This document shows, one piece after another, positions 36,701-46,938 of a stretch of 64,000 nt of DNA. Source of the stretch: Sophora flavescens. Its lineage: Eukaryota; Streptophyta; Magnoliopsida; Fabales; Fabaceae. A program made the position numbers and the translations under genes. The stretch is from contig CM061063.1 of NCBI GenBank assembly GCA_030762895.1, forward strand, positions 105,608,210-105,672,209. The letters run 5' to 3'. The notes under the pieces were generated by a model. It had not been told where the DNA came from. It did not search any database and saw only the letters and a list, made by a program, of their open reading frames with translations. Positions within the stretch are counted from its first letter, which is position 1; every line of letters begins with the position of its first letter.

Positions 36701-36996
36701 AAAAGAGAGGAGTCAATACATATCCTTAAAAGAAAGATAAAAAGAATCACATGAAAGCTGGAATTATTCCACACCTTATTAGAGTGGCCTGGTACTTGGT
36801 GAAACCGACAGTAATCAAGTATTAAACCCAAGATTGCAGGATTGACACGTTCTGGAAGACATAAAGCATAAGTTTTGGAAGATCCCAGGCCTGTCCGAAG
36901 TACTTCCTGACAAATCATGGGGCAAAACATGGCAACCTCTTCCTCTACTTGTTGAATAGAACCATCCGCAGTTTCAAGCCAGATGTAGGATTTCAT
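33779..36996 (-). CDS. SKP1-like protein 21 (SCF ubiquitin-ligase adaptor with C-terminal extension)
   Basis: Eight coding exons: 36996-36775, 36474-36283, 36208-36098, 35974-35896, 35262-35159, 34995-34814, 34267-34149, 33795-33779. They total 1026 nt, 341 aa, all with GT-AG borders and consistent phase. Residues 1-75 are the SKP1 POZ fold (IWLETADGSIQQVEEEVAMF). Residues about 76-140 are the SKP1 dimerisation/F-box-binding region (LCELTSAADSLQLKPLVDLT, ARMIEGKTPEEIRETFHLP). A basic KNKKKNRRRKDH stretch and an acidic VEDFARRLNS tail follow. This matches the extended ASK20/ASK21 class rather than canonical ~160-aa SKP1. It probably links cullin-1 to F-box proteins. The start at 36996 is the first base of its exon; relatives have about 12 more N-terminal residues, whose exon appears dead here (39030-39071). 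Confidence 0.88.
35240..35765 (-). repeat. Intronic tandem duplication including part of exon 6
   Basis: The acceptor region and first ~20 bases of exon 6 (35240-35320) recur at 35540-35620 ('ttcgctctagtcccctatacatctgccaaatc' compared with '...ctttatatctgcc...'). The motif 'actacaagccat' + 'atgattgaat' + 'catgaaataaagtcacaa' occurs four times between 35345 and 35755. The duplicate keeps an AG acceptor and so could act as a decoy exon. Confidence 0.75.
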
Positions 36997-37286
36997 CTGA
37001 ACATTGCCAAAATCAAATCGAAATCAACAAAATAGCCACTCCAGAAACAAAAATAGACCTGACTTTAACATGTTCTAAATTTCAAAAACAATATAATAAG
37101 CCCATCATTATCATCTAGAATTAGAATTCAGTATGGAGATTCAATTAGGGCAACCATCCCCAACAGACCCTGCGACAAACAAAGGGAAGTAGAAGTATAC
37201 GAAATACATTATTTAGCATCGCTGGATTTGAGAAAACTAAAAATAAGTCTGCATAATACAAGCAGACAGAGAGCACGCTAGTTATA

Positions 37287-37610
37287 AAGCATTTTTTTTT
37301 ACAATAAAAGAAGTATCATTAGATGAGAAGAGAATAGTACAAAACAAGAGGATAAGAGAAACAGCTAAAACTAAGAGATAGAGCCATGCAACAAGGCATG
37401 CCAATCCCTAGCATGTCTACCATAGAAACCGCACTAAAAAACCCATGGGCAGAGCACCGAACGGATGCCAAAAGAGTAACCCTATCCCAAACAAAGTCTA
37501 GAGTCCAGAAAGAATCATTAAAAATTCTACGGTTCCTATCCAACCATATACGCCAAAGAACAGCAAACACCGTACACTGCTATATTTGGAGAAGAAAATG
37601 TTTCTTAATT
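37287..37610 (-). mobile_element. 5'-truncated LINE 3' fragment in the SKP1-like 21 first intron
   Basis: The minus-strand frame 37570-37319 reads FAVLWRIWLDRNRRIFNDS and WDRVTLLASVRCSAHGFF, typical of the last residues of plant LINE ORF2. It is followed by a tail ending in poly-A (poly-T on plus at 37292-37300). The left part of the LINE is missing; the exact 5' junction near 37600 is uncertain. Confidence 0.75.
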
Positions 37611-37871
37611 TTGAGTTATGTGATGACATCATATAATTAAGTTGCTCCAACTGAACAAAATTCCTGCATCTGGCCTTGACTCATTTGTCATTAAAGATTT
37701 AACAGAATATCTAATGTTCAAAAAGTCAAAATCATTAAGGTGATCTTAACTACAAATTCAAAGAATTTATACAAGAAATTCTTCCCCTACTACATTGCAC
37801 AGTTTCATCATCATGTCGCTTCCCTTCATATGTCTCTGTTGTCTAAGAAAACTGATGGCCCATGAGTCCTA

Positions 37872-37879
37872 TGTATGTG
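37872..37879 (+). repeat. 8-bp target duplication of a hAT element, left
   Basis: TGTATGTG is repeated exactly at 38455-38462. Confidence 0.8.
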
Positions 37880-38454
37880 CAGAGCCGTGGAGGCCACAAG
37901 GCCATCAAGACAATGGCCTAGGCCTGATTTTGTTTTCACTAATTACTATTGCAAGTATTATTAATTGGAAGTGTAAGCCATAATCATAAGTAATTAAAGA
38001 TTGAAAGTCGCTCCTTATTTAGAGAAAAATATACACACTCATAATTGTATTGTATGCATTCAACATGTTTTCCATAATTCATTCCACATTAAATATGGGC
38101 AACCATATCAGCACAAGTATAAAATTGTTATCATGATGACAACATAAAGAAACACACAAAAAAAGGTAAATGGTTAAAGGATATTATTGACAATACCTTT
38201 AAATGTTACTATCGTCGTCAAACATTTTTCAAAATTAAAATTGCTTAAATCTCATTTAAGATTAACAATGTTACAAGATAGTTTGAATGAATTAGTCATC
38301 TTATCCGTTAAGGGAGAAATGCTAGAATTATTTGATTATAAAACTTTGATAAATGATTTAGGTAGAAGATTAATATGAGAATTGATAATTTGTATTACAT
38401 TACGTCTCTCTAAAATTTTTGCCCAAGGCCAAAAAATTTCTAGACACGGCCCTG
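37880..38454 (+). mobile_element. 575-bp hAT remnant with a transposase C-terminal fragment
   Basis: The ends are CAGAGCCGTG and, inverted, CAGGGCCGTG, flanked by the perfect 8-bp duplication TGTATGTG. Eight-base duplications and CA-GG-type ends define hAT elements. Bases 38190-38380 encode HFSKLKLLKSHLRLTMLQDS and MLELFDYKTLINDL. This matches the end of the ZMYM1-like plant hAT transposases. The rest of the transposase has been deleted. It lies in the first intron of the SKP1-like gene. Confidence 0.85.
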
Positions 38455-38462
38455 TGTATGTG
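38455..38462 (+). repeat. 8-bp target duplication of a hAT element, right
   Basis: TGTATGTG is identical to the left copy. Confidence 0.8.
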
Positions 38463-40493
38463 CCTAAAACATAAAAAAAAAAAAGGACTACAAGGATAAA
38501 ATCCCTAAGTGTCTCATCTGGAAAACTACCTCCAAAGAATTTAAAAAGCAGATAAATAGCAATGAATAGAACAACACATGTTATGTATAGAGAGCAGTAC
38601 GAAGTAGAAAGAGAAAGGAAATAGAAATAGAAATAGAAATGACTGATAACATTGTAAAATCACAATTAGATGAAAATCTGACCCTCTTAAGAGAGGTACT
38701 GAATGAATTTTAGGAGACTGATAGTTATATATGTTGAACCCTTTTACTTAATTAAGATAATTCGAAATATTCAATAAAAAAAGAGAGGAAACAAGAGTGC
38801 TTCAGCATGCATCATAGTTTATACACATTTTGACAAACTAGAAGTTAAAAAAAAATGTTAAGGCGGCACTAATACCAAGTCACTAAGGCCTGCTGAGATG
38901 AGAATGGGATTTCAAATGCAGTAGTATATAACACATTGAACCAATGCATAATGCCGAAGCACGATCTGAACAAGAACCCAGCACCGACATATAACCTCAC
39001 CAAATGGATTACAAATAAATAAATAAAAATCATATCTCAGGTTTCACAACTGCCATAGCAGCTTCGGACAATTGAAAAATGGTGTGACTTGAGATTACTA
39101 GGGATTTGGTGCCAAAAGTTTATTACTTGTCTGGTTCAGTAACAAGGAAATTACAACACAAAGGAAACCTTGCACTTCTTCAAAAACTTTGCTTTGCAAT
39201 ATAACTATATAAGCACAGACTCTTCAAATTTTCTCCATGAGTTGGGATAGTTTTGGACTCTAATAACAGGTGTCGTAGCATTCTTATAGGACGAGCTTCC
39301 ACAAATCCTCTACTAAGAGACAAACCAGTAGGTGCTATGGCAATAAACCATGCGATGTTCTGCCTAAATATTGAGAATGAAAAATTGAGAATATCAGTTA
39401 CCAATTATATCCATAGGCAAACTGATCGCGAATTCCATAAGAAATGAAGCTTCATTTCATATGCTATCTGTTATTACCTAATATGTATAAGAAACCAGAA
39501 TTCCTTCATTTCTGAAGGTAATTTACGGCAAATGCTTTTTTTAAAACTTCCTCATAATAAATATAAACATCACACCCCGTTTTCCATAATAATAGAACAA
39601 ATAAGTAACTAACTATTCCAACTCAATGATACATTATTGAAAATAAAATAAAATTCGTAGACCTTTTTCTAAGTTTCTCTGTTATAGATGGTAAAACCGA
39701 AACCCTTGATCTGAAATCCATCCAGTATAATTATATCTTGTTATTCGTCAAGAAAATCTAAAAAATTAAATCTTGTGAATCACTCCACTAAATTGAAAAT
39801 TAATTTTATATCTAGTCTGCACTTTTTATGTAAATTGTTTAAGCTAATTATATTATGCAAGGTTTTCCTCGATTTCATTATCATAAAGACAGAGGTCATA
39901 TTGTAATGCTAGCATAAATGCAAGTGATAACAACAACAGTGACCAAAATCATTAATCATTAATATTGACAAAATAATGAAAATATCAATCAATGTCACAA
40001 GACTTAAGGCGACACAAAATTTCAAAATACCAAAGGATAATTCTCAGTTCAACTTCCAACCAAATGTGACTTCCGTGTCAACACTCTAATTTTCAAAAAT
40101 TGAAGTTGAATTGAAACCATTCATTTTCAGCAACTTCATTCACAGGACTCAGCCACTAAACCTAACCGACTAATCTAGAACAAACTAAAAAAATAAACTA
40201 CAAAAAAAAAAAAAGAGATGAAGATTCAAATAATTGTCATGCAGCATTTCTCTTGCTCTCATATGAAGTAATTTAAACAAAACCATTCCAAATTTCCAAT
40301 GTCTTGAGCTACGGAAGGTAAATCAAACGAGACAAAAAATGATTCAAATTAGGTCATATTCTCCTAAAATGAAGCTGGAATCACAGTGAGAAACCAAAAT
40401 CGGAGAATTCAACTCCGCAATCGGAAGCGCGAGCTTCAAATTCAACATCGAAACCGAACATTGAAACAATCAGAGAGAGAGAGAGAGCATTAC
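38463..40493 (-). other. Rest of the long first intron of the SKP1-like 21 gene
   Basis: This non-coding, AT-rich stretch runs between the 5' UTR exon (ending 40494) and the first coding exon (36996). Apart from the remnant coding exon at 39030-39071 it holds no recognisable feature. The whole intron is about 3.5 kb. Confidence 0.6.
39030..39071 (-). pseudogene. Decayed original first coding exon of the SKP1-like 21 gene
   Basis: The minus strand reads (L)SEAAMAVVKPE and then TATGA-type intron sequence. This corresponds to the N-terminus expected before MKSYIWL in SKP1-like 21 proteins. The expected start ATG is TTG (39071-39069). The expected donor GAG|GTATGA reads GAG|ATATGA (39036 onward), so neither start nor splice site is functional. 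An internal ATG (39056) would run into TGA two codons after the exon end. Confidence 0.65.
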
Positions 40494-40640
40494 CTTGAAG
40501 AAGAAGAAAATGGAAGGAGGCATGCACGAAGAGAAAGATATATAGAAGCAGTTGAGAGGAGTGAAGCTGAGCTATGATACGATGTATTATATGTACTATG
40601 TAGCTAGGTTGGTAGGTAGATCGCTAGGGTTTTCCGTTTT
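40494..40640 (-). other. 5' UTR exon of the SKP1-like 21 gene
   Basis: A good donor (CTTCAAG|GTAATG, exon end 40494) follows a GAA-rich leader. Read on minus this is 'ccattttcttcttcttcaag', typical of a plant 5' UTR. The transcription start is unknown but should lie between about 40560 and 40640. Bases 40641-40902 upstream are the likely promoter; they include several CACGTG/ACGTG-type sites (around 40699, 40729, 40767, 40775). Confidence 0.5.
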
Positions 40641-40902
40641 CTCTGTGATTTTTGTTGTTGTTCCTTAATGCTCCGATTTGTGTGACGTTGAGTTCAGGCA
40701 CGTGACCCTATCAAATAAGGAAACGTCTCACGTGATGTTAGTTATATAGAAACGATCCTCGTATACACGTGTCACGTGGGAGTTTCGGTGTTGAAAAAAG
40801 CTAAATCCATGTTTGGGCCCATGGGGTTACTTGGGCTGTATTCCTGCTGTGTTCTCTCTCATGGAAGCAGATATGATGGAAAAGTTCTCGAAAAAATATA
40901 TT

Positions 40903-40911
40903 TTTAATATA
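40903..40911 (+). repeat. 9-bp target duplication of the Pack-MULE-like element, left
   Basis: TTTAATATA pairs with TTTAAGATA at 42260-42268, eight of nine identical. Confidence 0.65.
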
Positions 40912-42259
40912 GGTTAAAATATACTTTTGGTCTTTTATCTTTTGGTCATAATTCATTTTGATCCTTTATCTTTGAAAAGTTTCATTTTGATTATTTATCT
41001 TACAAATGTTACTCAAACTCATCCTTCTGTCAATTCTGTTAGTGACGTCGTTAATGAGGACATAATTACAGTTAAGTGACACCCCTCATCAATGAGGTGG
41101 AGCCACGTGACACTCTCGTTCTTCCTCAAGTGAGTGATATAGAAGTGTTTACAATATAGTAAACTTCATTATTCTGCACACCTACTCGGAAATGAATGAT
41201 ATAGAAGCTACATTATTCACCATGGATGGATAACATAGATGCACAAGAAGATGTGACATTCAAAAGTGCGAACAACTCAAGTTCTGGAGCAAAAGCGATG
41301 AGCTGAAGCTTAAGTTCGAAGAAGCCAGATCAAACACCAAAAGATTGTCCTGCAACGGATATCCACCAATAACAATAGAAGCTTTGACAAAAGACATTCT
41401 TGGCTCTGTCCCACCATCCACTATTGCAAGGCATGCCACTTTTTAGCACTAGATCAACAGTTGGCGTATTAACTACAGTTACTGAATTACCAATGGTAGT
41501 TGAATCAAAGCATGCCTCAAATGGTGCCACTGATGCAACTCTCTTTAGTCTTCTATCCGAAGCCTTCTTGAGGAAATATCGAATAAGGTCTTATAGATAG
41601 TGCTTTCTAACTCGGTGAAAGGGCTCATGGTACTTATTTTAGTACCCCATTTCCCTTGTTCCCGGAAAAGAAACCCTAGAAATTTCAGATGTGCAACACG
41701 ACACAAAACACACTTTAATCAATTCTAATCTAATCTAAATCAAACATGAGGGCTTATCAAAAAAAATATATATCAAACACAAGAGGGTGGTTTACTGCCT
41801 TTGAGGTCGGTGATGTTGACGGATCCGAGAGGTTGCTTTCGGTGGTTCTAAGTGTTTGGAAGAGGGTGGAACATTTGAGATCTGATGGAGTTTTTTGGTG
41901 GTGAGGATGGTGCAATTGGAGAACTGGTGGAATTGTGGTGGTGAGGCTGGTCCCATTTAAGATATGGTGAAGTTTTGATATAGTGATGGTGGTGCCTGGT
42001 GGAGTTCCGGTGGTCTGGAATAGGGTGGTGGTGAGAGTGAGAGTGAGGAAGAAGAAGAGTGCCACGTGGCTCCACGTATGCTCTCATTAACAGTGTCACT
42101 AACAGACCTGACGGAAATGACGAGTTTGAGTAACTTTTGAGAGATAAAGGACCAAAATGAATCTTTTGAGAGATAAAGGACCAAAATGAATCTTTTTAAA
42201 GATAAATGACCAAAATGAATTCTAACCAAAAGATAAAAGACCAAAAATATATTTTAGCC
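40912..42259. mobile_element. 1348-bp non-autonomous MULE carrying a host gene fragment (Pack-MULE-like)
   Basis: The inverted ends are GGTTAAAATATACTTTTGGTC on the left and, inverted, GGCTAAAATATATTTTTGGTC on the right. They continue inward for about 190 bp ('cattttgatcctttatct', 'cacgtggctcca'). A near-perfect 9-bp duplication flanks the element. There is no transposase. The interior holds a piece of an aspartyl-protease gene (41260-41610) and a second unidentified stretch (41780-42050). This is the layout of a Pack-MULE. Confidence 0.82.
41260..41610 (-). pseudogene. Captured 3' fragment of an EDGP/xyloglucanase-inhibitor-like aspartyl protease gene
   Basis: Minus reading from 41600 gives KKASDRRLKRVASVAPFEAC then FDSTTIGNSV. 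After a deletion and shift near 41440 it gives CLAIVDGGTEPRMSFVKAS, GGYPLQDNLLVFDLASS and LSFSSSLLLQNLSCSHF, ending in TGA at 41260-41262. This is the C-terminus of plant EDGP / basic 7S globulin-like aspartyl proteases. The active-site region is absent. It lies inside the MULE and was probably captured from a host gene. The internal deletion suggests that it is not translated into a working product. Confidence 0.8.
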
Positions 42260-42268
42260 TTTAAGATA
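42260..42268 (+). repeat. 9-bp target duplication of the Pack-MULE-like element, right
   Basis: TTTAAGATA differs from the left copy TTTAATATA at one base. Confidence 0.65.
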
Positions 42269-42281
42269 CTTTATTTATATG

Positions 42282-42460
42282 ATTTAATTGATATACACAG
42301 TGTAAATGTTTTTTTTGCACTGTCAATCAATCAGAAATTGATAAATCATTAAAAATATTGGACTCTTATCTGACCACCTTAAAAGTCATTCAAACCATGA
42401 CTTCTGATTGGTTGACAGTGTAGAAAAGTTTATACTGACAGTGTACAACAATTAAACTCT
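42282..42460. mobile_element. Small MITE with 'tttaattgatatacac' ends, copy 1
   Basis: The left end 'atttaattgatatacacagtg' and right end 'gacagtgtacaacaattaaac' are inverted relatives. The interior also folds ('cactgtcaatcaatcagaa' / 'ctgattggttgacagtgt'). A diverged second copy lies at 55549-55740. Confidence 0.6.
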
Positions 42461-44192
42461 TGTTTATATATTTTTAATTCGAAAAAACATGGAAGTTAAC
42501 CGATTTGTTGAGTTATATATATTACTTATTCTTTTTAAAATAAAATAAAAATTTAATATTACTTTGTATATACATCCTTCTCCACAACATTTGAAAATTG
42601 ATTTTAATTTTTTTTTTTGGAAGAAAGAAGCTTAATACATTTCATTAATAATCAAAGCAACAATACATGGAGGAACATGATAGAAAGTAAAGAGACCAGC
42701 AGTGAAAAGAGTCGCCTATGCTAAGGAATGAGCTACACTGTTCGCTTGTCTACTAATAAAACTTATACCAAAGTTTGGAAAAGAACTAAGGAAATCATAA
42801 CATACTCTAATAGTAACTCCATGTTCAGAGATATCATCATTGGGGGATCTAGCATGATCTACAACCACTTGGCAATCTAATTCAAAAATAACATGATGAA
42901 GATTCAACTGTTGTTGTACCCATTGGATAGCTTTAGGAGACTCATGACCACCCCTCAAGAACTAGAAGACAAGAGATGACCCAATCTGTTCTTGCTTAAA
43001 TGAAATCACCGCGATCATCTCTAATACACATGTCAAAGCTAGTTTTACCAACATCCTCAAAAAAACTGGCTTCAACATTACAATTATAAAAATCTGGAGG
43101 AGGAGCTTCCTACACAATTACACCACTATTACTGTTGCTACTATGTAATACCCCTCCATAATTGTTTGCGCTCTGCCAATCTGCATAAAAAGAAGATGTT
43201 CGCTTAATGATTGTGGCCGCGCATGGTAATTTGGCATCCCAGAGCTTCTCGTTCCTTGCGTTCCACAATCCCCAGAAAGACATGGCAAAAGTTGCTTTCT
43301 CCTGCTGGTTCAGAATGCGCAGAATGGTAAGCACCAAATCACTAAAACCTTGAGCCACCTGCAGAAGAGGAGAGATATAATTCCACAGATTTTGTTTGAC
43401 CCAACATTCCTTACTAATAGAGCAAGAGAACAAAAGATGCCATATGTTTTCATACTACATAAAACACATGTGATGATGGGGTAAAACACTCCCTTGTGTT
43501 GCAGCTGAGTTCTTGTTGGGAGACGATCTCTACAAGTTCTCCATAGAAAAATCATCACTCTAGGGGGCACTTTAAGCTTTCAAATTAGGGACCAATCACC
43601 TTCTGCCTTCAAGTGAGCTGTATCTGCAAGATCATTTAAAGTAAGCTGATATGTAGATTTCACTGAGTATAAACCATTTCTGTTGGGGCCCAAAATAATC
43701 GTATCCTCACTCATTAACTCATTAAGAGGAGTTTTGATAATTTTTTTCAGCTTGTTGAGTGGGTAGAAAATTACCAATAAAATATTTATTCCAAGACTTG
43801 GATCCATGCACCCATAAATCACTAACAGATAAGTGTTGAAACTCAAAAGACAAACCTGTAGGGCATGATAAACTCTCCCCGTTGCGCAACCAAGGGGATT
43901 CCCAAACCGGAATAGCATCACCACCTCCTATGCTCCATCTAACTCCCTTCTTAACCAAAGTCTTGGACATTCAAATACTTCTCCAAGCATAAGATGGATT
44001 GTGGCCCAACTCTACATCCAAGAAATCACCATGTGAAAAATATTTAGCTTTAAAGATCTTAGTCACTAAAGATTCTGGATGCACAACAAATTTCCAAGCT
44101 TGTTTACCTAGCATAGCTAGATTGAAAGTATACATGTTACGGATACCAAGACCACCCAAGCTTTTGGCATAGATAGCTTGTCCCAAGATATA

Positions 44193-44599
44193 TGTGACAC
44201 CCGGGGCCGACGAGGGCGGGGAGTGCTCGTCGGTGCAAGAAGGCACAATCAAGTAGCGACTCCTGGCAGGCTTCTAGGCGGAGGGACACATGAATGGACC
44301 AATTACACACCATAATGAGAGGGATCCTGAGACTGTGTAGGTATGAGACTATACAGATGAGGAAGGCTTATACGAATTGATTGGTACTATATATACTAAC
44401 AAGATACATCTTCTTTTCGATAGCCCATCACTTAAGAATTGTACAGTTAAGCGTGCTTGATTTGGAGCAATTTTGGGATGGGTGACCTCCTAGGAAGTTT
44501 TTCCAGGAAGCGTGTGAGTGAGGACAAAGCACGCTGAAAAAGACCCGTGTTGGTTTGTGGGGATAATCGTCAATCCATAAAGCAGCCAGGGATGTTACA
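44193..44599 (+). mobile_element. Cassandra-type TRIM LTR with 5S rRNA-like promoter, copy 1
   Basis: The LTR runs from TGTGACACCCGGGG to GGGATGTTACA (407 bp). Inside, 44423-44500 resembles the 3' half of plant 5S rRNA, including 'agttaagcgtgcttg' and 'gatgggtgacctcct', the internal control region used by RNA polymerase III. This is the hallmark of Cassandra, a small non-coding LTR retrotransposon. It is followed by a tRNA-Met-type primer site (44602-44613), then only about 45 bp of internal sequence. Confidence 0.88.
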
Positions 44600-44601
44600 A
44601 A

Positions 44602-44613
44602 TGGTGTCAGAGC
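44602..44613 (+). promoter_or_regulatory. Primer-binding site of Cassandra
   Basis: TGGTGTCAGAGC matches the initiator tRNA-Met type site TGGTATCAGAGC at 11 of 12 positions and lies two bases after the LTR. Confidence 0.75.
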
Positions 44614-45211
44614 GTCACCTCTCCCAGTACGGTGTGGTTCAGGGACGAACCAAGAACAAGCTGATATGCGGATTTAATTAATTGAGTATAAACCATTTCT
44701 ATTGGGCCCCAAAATAAGCGTATCTTCACTCACTAACTCATTAAGAGGAGTTTTGATAAAATTTTTCAGCTAGTTGAGTGGGTAGAAAATTACCAATAAA
44801 ATATTTATTCCAAGACTTGGATCCATGCACCCATAAATCACTAACAGATAAGTGTTGAAACTCAAAAGGCAAACTTGTAGGGCATGATAAACTCTCCTCA
44901 TTGTGCAACCAAAGGGATTCTGAAATCAGAATAGCATCACCACCTCCTATGCTCCATCTAACTCCCTTCTTAACCAAAGTCTTGGGCATTTAAATACTTC
45001 TCCAAGCATAAGATGGATTGTGGCCCAACTCTGCATCCAAGAAATCACCATGTGAAAAATATTTAGCTTTAAAGATCTTAGTCACTAAAGATTCTGGATG
45101 CACAACAAATTTCCAAGCTTGTTTACCTAGCATAGCTAGATTAAAAGCATACATATTACGAAAACCAAGACCACCCAAGCTTTTGGCATAGATAGCTTGT
45201 CCCAAGATATC

Positions 45212-45522
45212 TGTGACACGCGGGGCCGACGAGGACGGGGAGTGGTCGTCGGTGCAAGAAGGCACGATCAAGGAGCGGCTCCTAGCAGGCTTCTAGGTGG
45301 AGGGACACATGAATGAACCGATTACACACCAAAATGAGAGGGATCCTGAGACTGTGTAGGTATGAGACTATACAGTTGAGGAAGGCTTATACGAATTGAT
45401 TGGTACTACCTATACTAACAAGATGCATCTTCTTTTCGGAAGCCCATCACTTAAGAACTCCATAGTTAAGCGTGCTTGACTTTGAGCAATTATGGGATGG
45501 GTGACCTCCTGGGAAGTTTCCC
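45212..45522 (+). mobile_element. Cassandra-type LTR, copy 2, truncated
   Basis: The copy starts TGTGACACGCGGGG and stays collinear with copy 1 as far as the 5S-like box ('gatgggtgacctcctggga'), then stops at about 45522. A scrambled duplicate of the 5S-like part ('cgcttgactttgagg...gatgggtgacct') follows to 45562. The last ~90 bp of the LTR are absent. Its 5S-like region is closer to real 5S ('agaactccatagttaagcg') than that of copy 1. Confidence 0.82.
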
Positions 45523-46938
45523 CGCTTGACTTTGAGGACAAAAATTATGGGATGGGTGACCTAAACCAAGACCACCCCAAGCTTTTGGCATAGATAGCTT
45601 GTCCCAAGATATCCACTTGATTCCTTTATTTTCTCAAGTTTTCACACCCCACCAAAAATAATTAAGCATTTTTTGAATTTCATCACCAAAAGAAGGGGGT
45701 AAGAGATACATACTCATACAATATGTTGGAATAGCTCGAGCCACTGATTTAATCAAAACTTCTCTCCCTGCCATTGATAACATTTTACCTCTCCAAGAGC
45801 TTACTTCCAAATTCGATCCTTCATGTATTGGAATTTTTTTTTTTGTTGCGACCAATTAAAGAAGGAATTCCAAGATAATTTCACACTTCCACTCTCTCCT
45901 GAACTTCCAAAACAGCAACCAGATTTTGGCGAGTTTGATGCTGGACATTAGAACTAAAGATGATGACGGACTTATCATAATTAATTGCTTGCCCCGATGC
46001 CATTTCATATCTATACAACAACTCTTTTACATAACCCACCTCCTGAACTGTTGCCCTAAAAAATAAGAGACTATCATCGACAAAAAGAAGATGAGAAACA
46101 ATAGGTGCCTTTCTACAAATTTTAATACCATGGAGGTGACCACTTCATTCGAAAAATTTAATCAAAGATGATAACCCCTCTGTACAAAGAATATAGAGAT
46201 AAAAGGATATGGGATCAGCTTGACGAAGCCCACGACCAGGTATAGTCGAACTTGCTTTATCATTATTCATAAGAACCGAATACTGAACCGAAGATAGACA
46301 CATCATCATCCACCGAATTCATTGGGTATTAAAACCCATTTTATTCATAATAGCCTGCAAATAATCCCAGCTACCTTGATCATAAGCTTTACTCACATCA
46401 AGCTTTAAAACCACATCACCCACAACACCTTTCTTCTTGCATTTCATAAAATGCAATAATTCAGTGACTATCAAAGCATTATCCACTATAGATCTGTTCG
46501 AGACAAAAGCAGATTGCTCCTCCGAAACACATTTAGCAATAACCAAAGCCAACCTGTTTGCAAGAGTCTTGAAAAGAATCTTGTAAATCACATTACAAAG
46601 AGAGATTGGTCTTAGGTCATGCATAGAATTAGGATGCTCACATTTAGGAATAAGAGCAACATTTGTATCATTAATTTCTGGGGACAAAATACCATCCAAC
46701 AACCATTTTCGACAAGGATTGATTTACTTATAATTTTGATTACATAAACTTAAATACAGACTCTCACAACAATTTATATGATAAAGGTAAATTGTAAAGT
46801 TGTCAGATATTGTGACCGCTTGAATCTCGAGTCTTTTGGATGTCTTAATTCTCAATGTATCAATCTAACAATATCAGAAATCCTGGTAGCGAGATAAAAA
46901 TTCCAATATCGTTTAAAATTGTTTTCGAATATTATAGC

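Larger units (their letters stand above)
43643..45211. repeat. ~1.0-kb tandem duplication of a LINE segment plus Cassandra LTR
   Basis: LINE sequence 43643-44192 followed by a Cassandra LTR (44193-44599) is repeated as LINE 44658-45211 followed by a second LTR (45212-45522). The two LINE segments differ at only a few percent of positions. A third short copy of the junction ('aagcttttggcatagatag' to 'caagatat') lies at 45563-45612. Confidence 0.85.
42607..46717 (-). mobile_element. 5'-truncated LINE, rearranged by a Cassandra insertion and tandem duplication
   Basis: From right to left on minus: reverse transcriptase (46702-46319, LIPKCEHPNSMHDLRPISLC, LKLDVSKAYDQGSWDYL), an altered ADD box (LLFVDDSLLF near 46070), a thumb-like region (45855-45634) and a segment present twice (45271-44741 and 44252-43722). 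The zf-RVT region is at 43570-43310 and RNase H at 42958-42716. The poly-A tail appears as poly-T at 42607-42618. Endonuclease and ORF1 are missing. 'attgattta' occurs at both ends (42597, 46718) and may be the duplication. All frames are broken. Confidence 0.8.

Noticed and set aside
36997..39036. U12-type AT-AC intron to explain the AT donor
   Set aside because: The donor reads ATATGATT, not ATATCCTT, and the acceptor ends CAG, not AC.
39030..39056. Alternative start of the SKP1-like gene at the internal ATG of the old first exon
   Set aside because: Without a usable donor the frame meets TGA at once, so it cannot join the next exon.
44423..44500. 5S rRNA gene
   Set aside because: Only the 3' half is 5S-like, with many changes, and it lies inside a TG...CA-bounded LTR followed by a tRNA-Met primer site, so it is Cassandra and not an rRNA gene.
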